Shown here: piece by piece, positions 11,526 through 22,924 of the stretch
Position numbering within the stretch: the stretch's first letter is position 1
Layout: each line of letters starts with the position of its first letter
Assembly (NCBI RefSeq): GCF_021130785.1
Contig: NC_060207.1
Span: forward strand, 102,465,001-102,529,000
Reading direction: 5' to 3'
Length of the DNA stretch: 64,000 nucleotides
DNA from: Homalodisca vitripennis
Lineage: Eukaryota > Arthropoda > Insecta > Hemiptera > Cicadellidae
Made by a program: the position numbers and the translations under genes
The notes under the pieces: generated by a model
What the model saw: the letters and a program-made list of their open reading frames with translations, nothing else
What the model was told of the DNA's origin: nothing
Databases searched by the model: none

Positions 11526-12810
11526 AGTATTAAGTATATTTTATGATTTTTAATTTAAAAAGAACTGTGTATCTTCTATGTTTAGACAAGCCAATGGCGT
11601 TCCAAATATCAATATTCTAGAGAAATCAGTCAATTCAACTTGGATATGCCAGCTGTTAATAGGTTAATCAATGTACCTATTTACTGAGCTTATTGCGGTA
11701 TATATTTCTCAAATTTACGAAACACTCATCAATTATTTCTGTCATAGTGATATTTTCACTTGGAGGAAACCTTATTTAGCTGCAACATCACCATAAAAAT
11801 AGGGGTCGTTTAATGTTGAATCAGAAGACATAATAATTCTAGTTGTTTGCCCGATTTGTTCGGGTTCAATATAATAATTAGTAGATGGGACAACAAATGA
11901 GCATGGTCTAACTGGTGAAGATTTATTTTTATTTCCCTATACACAGCGCAGTTTTTATAATTCACCTAATTATAATTTTTCTACGTCTATTAAAAATATG
12001 GATAATGGTTGGCTTTGAACCTTCGTATGTTAGTTACATTTCTAACCCAGTCTGTAAGCTGCTACAACAGTTTTAATTTCAGCAGGGTCATTTGAAAAAT
12101 AAATATTATTTAGAACAACTCTATCGGTCTATCCCTTTTTCTGATAGAGCTGTTCGCACGTTTTTCGTAAGCTTTGTCCGTATTCTGGTTCAAGTGAATT
12201 ATATTTTCAATGCAGACGTAGGGTTTGTGTTATTGCCACAATCAAGAAAATCTGTCAAAAGTGTATGTTTATAGCCATTGTACACGTACTTTATTATAAA
12301 GTGGTCTAACACTCAAGCTTTAAGTTCAACCAGAAATGTATTGTAAATACAAATATACATCATAACTTAGCGTCTTCAAATTGTGTTTGGCTATACGTAA
12401 TAACTGTCTCGTAATTGCAGTTTATAATGTGCAGGCGCTTTTAAAACTGAGATCTTTTGCAGCGCCGCTTCGTGGCGAGTTATATCGATGGACATAGCAT
12501 ACAAACCTTCACCGTGAAAGAATATGTATACATACAAATTTTCATAATGATCGGTCAAATAGTTGACTTTTTTACCAATGAATTATTTATAACTATATTG
12601 ATCTTGGAATGACTCTATTAATGGATGTGAACATTCTTTTTGTATTGTGTAATATATCCGGAACAACACTTGGAAGTGGTTTGTCTTCTCTGGTACATCT
12701 AAAACCGTTCTAAAATTTAAAATAGTTACGTGAAAAAAAATATAAAACTGCTTCTTTTTGGGTAATTATTGAGGTTTCGAAAGTTTTAATATGATATTTT
12801 GGTTTGCCTT
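11524..12810. other. AT-rich DNA, no gene recognised
   Basis: No exon, RNA gene or recognisable transposon was found. A brief GC-richer patch at about 12430-12490 was not identified. Confidence 0.5.
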
Positions 12811-12935
12811 TGGTCCATGAATAATACGCACTCACCCGGCAAGTGAGAGTTTCGGGTTCAAGTCTCTGTAGAGCAAGAACTTTTTGTGATTCAATGTTTA
12901 TTGAAATTTAGGCTGGTGCCATTTATAAAACTTTT
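12811..12935 (+). mobile_element. tRNA-derived SINE, copy 1
   Basis: The sequence shares with copies 2 and 3 a tRNA-like head ending in a B box (GGTTCAAGTCT, 12855-12865). The shared tail has TTTTTGTGATTCAATGTTTA, then TTGAAATT and a CATTTATAA end. The A-box half is poorly preserved here. Confidence 0.65.
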
Positions 12936-13059
12936 TTTTCTCTCTTCGTTTAATTAAACAGGCTCGGGTGAATTCCCATGACGCCTTGTGGTTCTCTGGG
13001 GGTTAAACTTCTGCCATACATATGTTATTTTGTGTTACTATGGATTTTCATTGAATATT

Positions 13060-13872
13060 TATTTTTCCAGGGAGACATATATCCAGGGAGACATATATGT
13101 TGGTGTACAGTCTTTGAAGCTATATGTGTTTTTTTATTTGTTTTAAAAATTGGTTGAGTTCCTTGTATATTTCTATGTTATGAAGTTTTAATATATCAAT
13201 CAAATTCATATTATGTGATCTAAGTAGATTATTTAATATCTTAAAGCGCAGGTCTCTCGCAAACTCGTAGGCTGGGCATCGTAGAATAACGTGGTCAAGG
13301 GATTCTCGTTCAGCGAGGGTACAACTTAAACAAAGTGGTGTGAAATATTGTTTGATGTCAAACAACTTTGTATTGACCCGAGCATGTCCAAATCTCATTC
13401 TAATTACATTGACTATCTCCCACCTTTTGAAGTTTGTCATGATGAACCAAGGGCTATGGCCTGTCGTACTTTCTATTTCTTTGTACCATGCTGCTTTTGG
13501 TGTACGTTGGCATACCTGCTTATATGCTACTGCATACTGCCTTTGTTGATAGGCTTTGAAGTCAGATGTTGGGATGTAAATATTGAACAATTTTGTGCCG
13601 TCTGCTATGGCTTGTTTTGCTAGGTTATCTATATATTCGTTATGATAAATACCTACGTGTGCTGGAACCCAGTGAAAAGTGACGTTCTTGCCACTGTCTA
13701 TTACATTATGGATGATACTCACCGGAATACCTTCCCCTTTGGAGTAGTTGTATACGTACTCAGTGCTGTTATGGCTGCTTGTGAATCGGAGAATATTATG
13801 ATGTCTTTTTGTCTGATGGTGGCGAGTGTGAAGGTTGCTTGCAATATGGCTATAAGCTCAGCTGAGTAGCTG
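13060..13872 (-). mobile_element. LINE 3' fragment with RNase H domain
   Basis: Two minus-strand frames carry the RNase H domain of a non-LTR retrotransposon. 13760-13865 reads AELIAILQATF and IIIFSDSQAAITAL. After a frameshift, 13120-13722 reads HWVPAHVGIYHNEYIDNLAK. A terminal CCHC-like knuckle follows (C-x2-C near residue 132, then LDHVILRCP). RNase H in a LINE points to the I/R1/LOA side of the tree. Everything upstream of the RNase H is missing, so this is a 5'-truncated dead copy. Confidence 0.8.
13120..13722 (-). pseudogene. RNase H C-terminal half and zinc knuckle of the LINE
   Basis: A 200-codon open frame retains the last RNase H catalytic Asp in NEYIDN and the Cys/His motif used for template binding in this class. 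The first catalytic residues lie upstream in another frame (13723-13870), so the enzyme is split by a frameshift. Confidence 0.75.
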
Positions 13873-13891
13873 GATTTTAATCAATGTAAAC

Positions 13892-14146
13892 AAAAGTCAT
13901 TTGACTCGTATTTGGTCTTTCAATCATGTGTTAGTTTGGTTACTTAAACACATATGTTAAAGAAACGGGCAAATACAAAATAATTGAATCATGAAAAGTA
14001 AGGGCTCTGTGGTGTAGTAGCCCACTGACCCGGTAAGTAAGAGATCCGGGTTCGGGTCCCGGCGGAGAAAGTGCGCTTTGTGATTCAAATGTTTATTGAA
14101 ATTAAATTCAGGTTTTGCTATTTATAACAATTTAATGAATGTGTAT
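13892..14146 (+). mobile_element. tRNA-derived SINE, copy 2 (first tandem unit)
   Basis: Best preserved copy. The pol III A box TGGTGTAGTAG is at 14010-14020 and the B box GGTTCGGGTCC at 14049-14059, followed by the family tail. The 110 bp in front of the tRNA-like head is repeated in the next unit, so the whole 255-bp block forms a tandem pair. Confidence 0.75.
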
Positions 14147-14395
14147 AAAAGTCATTTGACTTGTATTTCATCTTCCGATAATGTGTTAGTTTGGTTATTT
14201 ACACACATTTGCTAAAGGAATGGGCAACTACAAATTAATTGAATCATAATAAGCAAGGGCAAGTACTCATCCGGAAAGTAAGAGTTTCGTGATCGAGTCC
14301 CTGTAGAGCATGTACTTTTTGTGATTCAATGTTTATTGAAATTAAGTTTGGCTATTGTCATTTATTAAAATATATATAAACACACACTTTATATA
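14147..14395 (+). mobile_element. tRNA-derived SINE, copy 3 (second tandem unit)
   Basis: A diverged repeat of 13892-14146 with a period of 255 bp. The B box is decayed to TGATCGAGTCC at 14290-14300. The tail GTGATTCAATGTTTATTGAA is conserved. Confidence 0.7.
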
Positions 14396-14403
14396 TATAT
14401 ATA

Positions 14404-15190
14404 CTCGCCTTCGGCTCGCTGGGGGCTACGCCCCCAGGCCCCCAAAGTAAACGCTTGCAAATTCGGGGATAAGCGGAATTCGGTGACTGGTTAAGTCCGG
14501 ACATTAAGTAAATGACAAGGGATTTAAAAATTGACCTTTTTTGTAGGTCATCTTATTTCCTAAATAAAACGTTAGTCTTATTTTGACCTCCGACCAATGG
14601 TTTCGCCGCTATCGACCCCAAAAACAAAAGTTTCGCGTAAAAGTTACAACAAAATTGTACATAATCACGTTTTTTCGGCCAAACCAATCGAGATAGGGCA
14701 AAAGATTACTGGACCTTTTCTGTAGATCGCGCAATTTGCTAATTTGATGGGTCAATCAGATTTGAGCTACGACCAACGGTTCGGCCGCTATCGGGCTTGA
14801 AACATTATTTTTATCGAAAAAATCTCTGGAATTTCAAATGTTCGAGCGTTTTGTCGCTTAACCATGGAAGATAGAGCAAAAAGTCATTAGACCTTTTTTG
14901 TAGTTCACTTCATTCCTGACCATGAATTTTCCGTCAGATCCGAGCTAGCTCCAACGGTTCGCCCGCTATCGGGCTTACAAAAAATGCCTGCAGGGGTGAA
15001 GAATGCGCGATTTTTTGGGAATTTTTTTGAGGGGTTGAAAATGAAAAATTCTCACTTTTCGGGATTTTCCTGGTGGTTACACGTGGAAAGCTATCTGTGT
15101 ACCAAATTTCAAGTCTCTAACTCATCTGGAAGTAGGTTAGAATTAGTATACGTGAGTGAGTCAGTCAGTTACACATGCGGTTGTATATAT
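14404..15190 (+). mobile_element. TA-flanked repeat with 179-bp internal tandem units
   Basis: The element lies between AT dinucleotide runs. It starts with a GC-rich hairpin-prone head (GCTGGGGGCTACGCCCCCAG at 14418-14437). It then has about 2.5 units starting at 14535, 14714 and 14892, each beginning CCTTTTNTGTAG and containing CCAACGGTTCGGCCGCTATC-like sequence. It ends in a block with repeated GTGAGTCAGTCAG. No protein was found. Origin and superfamily are unknown. Confidence 0.6.
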
Positions 15191-15193
15191 ATT

Positions 15194-15246
<53 letters not shown>
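15185..15246. repeat. (TA)n microsatellite
   Basis: About 60 bp of TA repeat closing the element at 14404-15190. Confidence 0.95.
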
Positions 15247-15249
<3 letters not shown>

Positions 15250-15251
<2 letters not shown>

Positions 15252-16245
15252 TTTATATATTTTTAAACCAAATAGCCAAACTCAACTGTAGCATCTGATA
15301 TAATTAGACCACAAGTATATTACATTTGCCGGAAATATACGTTTTTCACCGAAATAGGTTTCGAATAGGCCTACACGTGATTTTGTATTGTATTTTGTAT
15401 TTATATACAACTAACAGTACAGTTGAATTTAATCGTCACGATCTGCGAGGAAAAAGTTTAAAATAATTTGAACTGTAAGTTAATCTGTGCGTCTTCCATT
15501 GAATTGAGTAATTAAATAAGTTATTAATTTTAAAATTGAAATGAAACATAATGTAGGGATTTAAGATTTATTGTGTAACTTCCTTGTTGATTTAAACGAA
15601 TCTAACGGGTATTAATTGTAGTTTTGGTGATCGTTGGCTAGTGTATAACATTTTTATTATGAATATAGTGAAATCTTACGAGAAGTTATGATTTCTAGAT
15701 CAAACAGGTTTGTTTATGTTCTTAATTTCACTTTCATAATGTGTCGCATTGAGGATAATACTACATCATAGTACGAAATGTATATATCAATTTTATTTGG
15801 ATTACATCTCCTAGACTATAAGCAATAAAGTTAAAATTATATTATTATGCAAGTTAGATTAAGCAGTAATATCACCACAATGTGCTGATGAACGCCATAG
15901 AGGACGAATACCTCTAGGCCAGTCTAGATCAAAGATGAAAGATTACGAAAAAAGTTGTATTTAAAAAACAAAAAACATATACATGACATACAGGGCTAAG
16001 TTAGAAGAAACGCGAACTATTAAAACACAAATGTATCGCAGAAACACATGTGTATCGCAGAAACACATGTGTACAGACCACAGACAGCAGACAGGAAGAA
16101 ACTTTAGTGACAGTCTCTGTGTGATAACAGCTTTAATTAAAATATCAACTCAGCTACTGTTAAAAATAATTCAATACTGTTTTATTTATTTTTAACAGCT
16201 GATTGTTAGTTCAACAGCTGTTTAATGTTAGTGAAATTTGGATTA
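15250..16245. other. AT-rich DNA, no gene recognised
   Basis: No gene was recognised. A 19-bp direct repeat (TATCGCAGAAACACATGTG) occurs twice back to back near 16034-16071. Confidence 0.5.
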
Positions 16246-17568
16246 TCTATATATATATAAAAGAAAGTCGTGTTAGTTACACTATTTATAAGTCAAGAAC
16301 GGCTGATCCGATTTGGCTGAAAATTGGTAGGGAGGTAGCTAAGAACTGGGAGAAGAACATAGGATACTTTTTATCCCGTTCCCGATTCAGGATTCCGCCC
16401 CACTGGTCTCTAAAAGTTACAGAAATATCCGTAAGAAATGCATTGCAGCAAACATATGTTATTAAGTGAAAGAGCCTTTTCAAATTTAATCAGCTGTTCT
16501 TTGTAAACATATATAATGCGACAAAAGAAATACATGTTTATATCATTTGATTATTATTTTAAATTTCTTTACGCTTATAGTTTGAAAGCATTGAGTAAGC
16601 TTAAGAGAAACAGCAAATTTTGTTTCAACTGTTTCTGCAATCACTGTTAATCATAGATAGACTTTACTGTTAATCAAGATAATACAATTCAAATTTCACG
16701 TAAAAATTCACCTTTAACTGCAATATTTATCTAATATAAACCATGCTCGTGCTTGATCAGAAGAGCAATGCAGATATCAAAATTACTATCTTACGTTGGC
16801 TACAAATATAAAGAATGTTATAAAACCAACCTTAGTTGTTTTTTTTTTTTTTTTTTTTTACAGAAGTATGGTTCTCAAAACTCCGTGTGTACATATTCTC
16901 TCAATTGAGACAACAAAGCAAGCTCAATCATGGCATCGGAGATATAACTAATTTGATCCAGAAGTGATACACGCGCAAAGCCTAAAATAAAAACCATAGG
17001 CAATTTCGCTTAACATCTGAAGCTCATAATCATTAGACTGTAATAATATGTACCTAAAATATGCCTATTTTCGTTTCTAAATTACATTGAGCGCCTTCAT
17101 TTATTACATTGTATGTGCGCTAATGAATTCCGACTTTTTGACTCCTGTCCACGATGGTCTAATATAGTTCAATTGTATACACAAATCATAGAATATTGGA
17201 GAAAAATTCCAGTTATTTCACAGGTGCATATTGAGACTGTTTTAAAATTTAAATCTTAAATAGATCATGAGCTTGGAGTATCTTTCAGTGACTATCATTT
17301 ATCTCAGCAGAGTAATAACGACGTTCAAAAGAAATATGCCTCCTATGTCCCAATTTTTCTGTAGGATCGTGTGCGAAGCCGTGGGTATCTGGGTATTTGT
17401 TTGTAATTGATATTTTATTGAAAATGAAGAGTTTTCGTTATAAAATAATACAAATTTATTGATGAACTAGCTGTTACCCGCAGCCAATTGCGCATAATTT
17501 GATTTTACTAAGTAATATAAGGACTTCGGTTCTTAAGATTTGCGTGCGAAGCCTTGGGTAACAGCTAG
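16246..17568 (+). mobile_element. Helitron-like non-autonomous element
   Basis: The 5' end is TCTATATATATATAAAAGAA just after an A, followed by GTCGTGTTAGTTACACTATT and ACGGCTGATCCGATTTGGCT, a layout often seen at Helitron 5' ends in insects. The 3' end is CTAG followed by T, which fits A/T target insertion. The last 103 bp are bounded by ACTAGCTGTTACCC (17467) and its complement (17556-17569). No RepHel protein is present. The 3' inverted repeat could instead mark a small separate element. Confidence 0.5.
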
Positions 17569-17569
17569 T

Positions 17570-18719
17570 GTTTCATAAAATATTATTATTATTTTAAGAG
17601 TTTTAAATTGTTATACTTTTCTAATCTTTCCCTCAAAAAATTCATCGGATTTCAACATATATTAAAGAATATAATTAGCCTAACTTGTCCATCCATTCTT
17701 AAGATTAGTGTTTAGCAACACAGTGATTTATCTAAATTTATACGATGTACGCTATGGATTAAAAATTTAAGAATGTAAATAATTGTACTAGTACCCTAGA
17801 TTTATAAACATACAATATATAATGTATATATGAAATCACATTGATAGTTGTTATTTGTACTATTACTGACATCCACACTCTCAGAATCATAATGCTTTCA
17901 ATTTATAGTAATTACATTAATTTAATGATTAAAACCTATCGGACAAAAATTATTCAAAGTATTGAGTACATAGGATCAAGACAGAACTTTTTGATCCCGA
18001 TTAGTTTATTAAATTTGTATCAAAGAACTTTTTTACCCCTTTTGTATATTGGAAAGCACCAGAAACATTGTTAATCTTTAAGTGTACTTTGCTATCCCTT
18101 ATTTCATTACCAATTTACTGATTTGCGCCACACTTTATAAAAACTGATATTACATGAATTTCAATCAGATATTTTATTCCTATATCGTATTATAACCATA
18201 ATTAGAGGAACTAACCATTGACGTTACGGCTTGATCACCATGTCAAGATTTATTTGAACTACGATTTATTGACAGGCTATCAGGATTTCGGACATTTGCC
18301 ATTGTTATATGTTACAAAATGTACAACACGATGTTTCGAAGATTGGAAATCTATCCTGTTGGTCAAGGGGGAGAGGTACATACAAAAATAAAGAACATAT
18401 AGTAAAAATGAAGGGATAGAAAAGGGTTCAGACATATCCAAAAGCTGCTTGGAGTCTAGTCCAGGCGTTATCACTGCAGAGAATGTAAGTCCCGAGCACA
18501 AGCCACGAGTAAGGGAAGCACAGTCACAAATCACACCAGCGCAGATAAAAGTGGGATACTAACATGAGAATCGATGTCGGCTCTTTCTTTGGCACCACGT
18601 CGTGTCATCTGAAACAACGGTATTGGTACCCAAAGCGGACTAAACTCAACGGAAGTTTGACTTAACGGTTGGTCTGCTAATTTTATTTATATTGTGTCTC
18701 AATAAGTTGTCGTTAAAAA
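17570..18719. other. AT-rich DNA, no gene recognised
   Basis: No exon or element could be recognised. The segment at about 18460-18680 is less AT-rich but matched nothing I know. Confidence 0.45.
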
Positions 18720-19290
18720 AATCTTCTCGCGTTGTATTAAGTTGGCTTCATCTCAATTTCATTTGATGATTTTCAGACCAGCAATGATGAGCGGTTTTAG
18801 ACTTTCCACTTGTGTTTTTTTCGTATTTTCTTTATGTTCTTTAATTCTTACATTTTGTGGTCTTTTTGTCTCGCTTATGTATTTCCAATTACAAGAACAT
18901 ATTATACTTTAAATACAGTTTTTTAGTCATGTGTGCAATTTTTTGGTTTGGGTTTTACAAGACTTTGTGTAAGAGTGTATTGTGTTCTAAAAAGCGGCTC
19001 TAATATTATACTTTCTGCTACTCTTCTAATTTTCTCCGATAACCCCGGTACATAAGGATCGACATGTACGTAAATTTGTCTTTATTTTATTCTTCGACTC
19101 TTGGATTTTTCTATTGTTTCTTTTGCACTTATTTATGACAGACTGAGGGTATCCAGTTTTTTTAAAGATCCAATTGTAACATTTTGTATTTCTTCTTTTA
19201 ACCCATCTTTGTCGGAGCACAAGCTATTTGCTGTGTCAAACAATGAGTATGCTGCTCCTTCTTTGACAGACTTTTGATGGTAATGCCATC
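18720..19290 (-). mobile_element. Penelope-like retroelement 3' fragment (RT end and GIY-YIG nuclease)
   Basis: Three minus-strand frames, broken by frameshifts, give in order GAAYSLFDTANSLCSDKDG (near 19200-19260), KTGYPQSVINKC, PYVPGLSEKIRRVAESI (near 19000-19050) and CNWKYISETKRPQNVRIKEH (near 18835-18895). An AHHCWSENHQMKLR block follows. This is the usual order of the Penelope RT tail, linker and GIY-YIG endonuclease. Stops and frameshifts show it is dead, and the RT core is absent. Confidence 0.75.
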
Positions 19291-19916
19291 ATGATTAAAT
19301 CAATTACATTTATACAATAATAAATTTCAATAGTTTCTTCCTAGAATGTTATTATTTATCTTGTATAGTAAAATAATAATAAATCATTACACAAATTTGC
19401 ATTTTATAAGTACACAACCTAGTTTTTAAAAATCGATTTCCCTCAAGATAGAAGTCAATCGATAGCCGCGCTAGTTTGTGTGGAGGTCAAAATGTAAGAG
19501 TATCAAAAAGGATAAAAATATGAAATGAGAAATTGTTCTCAGTTCCTATTTTTCTTAGTTTAAACACACATAAAACAAACCATCATACGCATAAATAAGT
19601 TTTAAATCACTGTCAGCTTACCATATACAGACTTAACGTGGCGACTTTCAGTCTGTGTGTATGCAGGTGTCTGATGGTGATATACAGTAATTATTATTTA
19701 TGTGCATGACGGTCTGTGTCAAGTTTATCGAGATAGAAAAAATATAATATAAGGCAAATTATCGTTTCATATGTGTAACCCCGTCCATACCCTTTTTTTA
19801 CTCCACCAAAACTAGTGTGGCTGACAATCAATTATACTTGCTACTTGGGAAAAAATCCTTATCGATTGTAAGAAAATCCAGGTTTTGAACGTATAGAGTG
19901 TAAATTGACTCCAGAG

Positions 19917-20570
19917 ATTCCATAATCCAGGCTATTATATAAGGGCCAGCTGTCGTCAGATGGACATGAGTTTTACCCATAAGGACAATGTAAACTTCAA
20001 ACACTTCTAACTTCTAATTTTACTTGGAAGAAACATGGAAAATGTCAAAATTTAAAGATATGATCAATACGCATCCAATCGCTGATTAGTGTTTTTTGCA
20101 AAATGTTGAGTTTGGATTATTTAGACAGTAAAGTATAATAAGGGTTGATATTTTTTCTGAATACCTAATAAAAATATCAAATCCTCTAAAATGCATTGTT
20201 ATGCCTATTAAATATACCTTTAAAATGAGACATGTTCCATAACTCAACGATCAGTAATAGGAGTTTCGAGTTAAATACTGTTTTATAGGGCCAAAATCAA
20301 GATGGCCGCTAGTGCACCTAAGTACCACTATAAAATTCATTTTTTAGAAATTTGGTGAAAAAATTGGTTTTTTCTCTTGCCTGAGAGTGTTAGCTTAAAA
20401 AGATCATATAATTAATCATTATGTAGGCTACTTCCTTTACAGTTTCCATTATTAAACTAGTGTTAGAATGTTTTATTGACATGGCCCTGATTAATTAGTA
20501 ATTTTTCATTAATACTAGTAGTTACCTGTGGTTTCGAACATATTTTCGTGTTAAAAACGGAGATACCGTG
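19917..20570 (+). repeat. Dispersed repeat A/B family, copy A
   Basis: It shares blocks with 44740-45100, including CCAAAATCAAGATGGCCGC (inverted there) and AATACGCATCCAA. Its TACCCATAAGGACAATGTAAAC block recurs in similar form at 48897-48918. No coding capacity was recognised and the superfamily is unknown. Confidence 0.45.
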
Positions 20571-20908
20571 GGCATCTTCCTATTAAGGGAGGTCGACGGT
20601 CCCTATCTCCACCATGTTAAACTGTAGTGTTTTGATGTACACATCAAACACCTAGCTCTCAGAAGCTAGGATAACAGAAGATAAGACAATGAAATGATTC
20701 TTTGTTTTGTTTTGTTACTTATAATTACCGTTTTCATATGAGAACAGGACTTGAACATTGTTAAGAAATATTTATTTTATTTTATTTAAAAAAGTAACTT
20801 ATAACAATTACAAAAAAATCATTTTTACACAATAATTAAATTTTACTGAATAAACCCATGGGAATTTACTATGCTCATATTAAAGGTATAAGTGTAATAT
20901 CTTGCATT

Positions 20909-20909
<1 letters not shown>

Positions 20910-20952
<43 letters not shown>
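20910..20952. repeat. Poly(T) run, 43 bp
   Basis: An uninterrupted T run lies just beyond the 3' side of the minus-strand transposase remnant at 21075-21640. It could be a homopolymer tract or the tail of an unrelated retroposed sequence. Confidence 0.9.
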
Positions 20953-20956
<4 letters not shown>

Positions 20957-21074
20957 ATGTACCTTTTGTAGAAAAAACACGATTTTCAGAAAATCGATTT
21001 TAAACATTCAATTCACACCTAACAAAAAGTTATCCTAACAAATTTGTAAACTAACTTAATAGTAGCCAGGGACA

Positions 21075-21640
21075 TATTAAGTGTTATTTGGGTCCTCTGC
21101 CTCTTCAAGTTCATCCTCTAATCTTCTCTCAGCCAAAGCAACCTGTTTTCGTATTTTGTTCATACTCTTGGAAGTTCTTATCCGCCTTTTTGATACGAAT
21201 TTCATCCAGCATCCTCGTGAACTTGACACAGTTGCTTCCTGGGGATATTCCCAATCTTTCTAAGATTCCACACTTAACAACATTGCCTTTGTTGAATGAG
21301 GATATGACTTTATATACACTCAGTTCTAAAGTTGCCTTCAACACAAATGTCGAGTTAAGTGTCCCCGACAAAATTATATTCTTCTGTGAATCGCACGGAC
21401 TTTGAGTCCCACGGTGTAGGCACCGTCAAAGGAGGTATGGACTTGATAGGTCTTTGAAAATAGCCTTGATCGCAGTCATTACAGCCTCAGGTAAGTGTAT
21501 TTCAGCGAATATCTTCATTTACTCACATTCCTCTTCAGTAACGCCAACACAATCACAGGGAAACCAATTTTTACAAAACATTTTACATTGTACTCCTTTA
21601 TCCTCAGTGTTCACAAATTTATTGCAGTAGGAGAAAATTC
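21075..21640 (-). pseudogene. Mutator-annotated transposase, C-terminal fragment (copy 1)
   Basis: Minus-strand frames give HLPEAVMTAIKAIFKDLSS, then LKATLELSVYKVISSFNKG, KCGILERLGISPG and a charged tail ending EDELEEAEDPNNT before a stop near 21079. These align block by block with the better preserved copy at 62672-62998. The family is the one annotated as Mutator-like transposase in many invertebrate genomes (I believe Pfam PF20700). Frameshifts and stops break it. It belongs with the N-terminal part at 22925-23467, from which it is separated by a piggyBac remnant. Confidence 0.75.
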
Positions 21641-22861
21641 GCTACTGCCATCAATCGTACCAGAAATGTAATATAATATGCATACCTTAGCGTACCGTGC
21701 ATAAATACTATGCACATGCCCGGGTGAGCTTAGTTTTTGGTAATGGTCTGCAAAATGTAAATTTGCTAGAATAAGTTCGAACTGATTCCTTGCCATAACT
21801 TTACTTATTATAGACGCATATGAAGGGTTTGTTGATCAATAGTCCTGCAACTTTGGCTTGTTATCTAAACCAATTCATGTTATTACACCCAGGAATTGAC
21901 GCATTTAAAAATTTTTAGTGTCTTTCCAGAATGCTAAACGTGAATGGGTACCAACACTTTCACGCAAAATATATTCAACAATTGACTGATTGGCACACAA
22001 GTCTTTTACTATGTACTGAACTAAGGAATCATCTAAAAAATTTATAACAATCAATCTCAGATGCCCTTCCTGGTAATTGGTCAATAGCATGAGGTTGTAG
22101 GCCACCAATAAAATAGAAATCAAATTTAAGTAAGTTACCTGTTACTGGGCCCCAGTTGAATGATTCTTGTGCAATTTGAATTTGTCTATTTCTTTAGAGG
22201 ATTCAACGGAATTATGAGCACTAGTGCTTGGCTTTTCAAAACTTTCTTGGAGTAAATAGTTATGTTCGTCATTCACAAGCCTAATTCTCCAACGTTTACT
22301 TGCTACAGGATATTCTCAGAGATACTATCATCACTATAATCACTCGAAGCCTCATGTTCAGGGTCGTCAGAATCACCAAGGTTACGGAAAATGCTCAGTT
22401 CACTTTTGTCATTAACTGTTTCAAATAATCTCTAATTTCTTTGCATTCACCATTATATTGACATTTCGTTAAATCTCTCAAGCATAACCCCTAACTCAAA
22501 AACAATAATAGTAACTGCATTAGTCCACTGTGCTGTCACATGTATGTAGCCTCCGTAGGTTTTGGTTGAAAAACAAGCGCTCATCTCTAGACAGACAAGG
22601 TGATAATTTAACATAAATTTTTAAACCAAAGTTGAAATAGATTTCCACCAGGCCAGAAGTAAATAAGACTACATTGCATTAGATGGTAGCTATGCATAGT
22701 TTCTATGCACTGAATTTATAACAATGAAACAATACGTGCAAAATAGTTATGCACTTGGCTGGTCATGGAAATTTGTGTGAATTATATGTTTTACACTTGG
22801 CCTAATAAAGTAAATGATATTTTATTAACATAAGAAAATAGCTTGGCAGTGAAAGTGTTAA
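21640..22861 (-). mobile_element. piggyBac-type transposon remnant inserted in the Mutator-annotated copy
   Basis: The right end is a TTAA (22858-22861) followed inward on the minus strand by CACTTTCACTGCCAAGCT, a piggyBac-like terminus. The translation shows an acidic N-terminus (SDDPEHEASSDYSDDSISEN), then FNWGPVTG, DNKPKLQDY and MARNQFELILANLHFADH, all classic for the DDE_Tnp_1_7 N-terminal region. The catalytic core is missing. TATGCAC motifs occur near both sides (about 21700-21720 and 22690-22750), suggesting subterminal repeats and internal deletion. The left TTAA was not found. Several stops show it is dead. Confidence 0.8.
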
Positions 22862-22924
22862 CCTGTTTGACATTATTTTCTGAACGTGACTGACACATTG
22901 TTTTTCTACCAAACATTTAGGTCT

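Noticed and set aside
13340..13869. Plus-strand frames opposite the RNase H fragment
   Set aside because: They are the antisense of a recognised LINE RNase H reading.
14002..14070. Possible tRNA gene with A and B boxes
   Set aside because: It does not fold with a proper acceptor stem, is followed by a tail shared with two other copies, and is better explained as a SINE head.
14984..15247. Plus-strand 87-codon frame ending in a Tyr-Ile run
   Set aside because: Its end is the TA microsatellite and its start lies in a non-coding mobile element.
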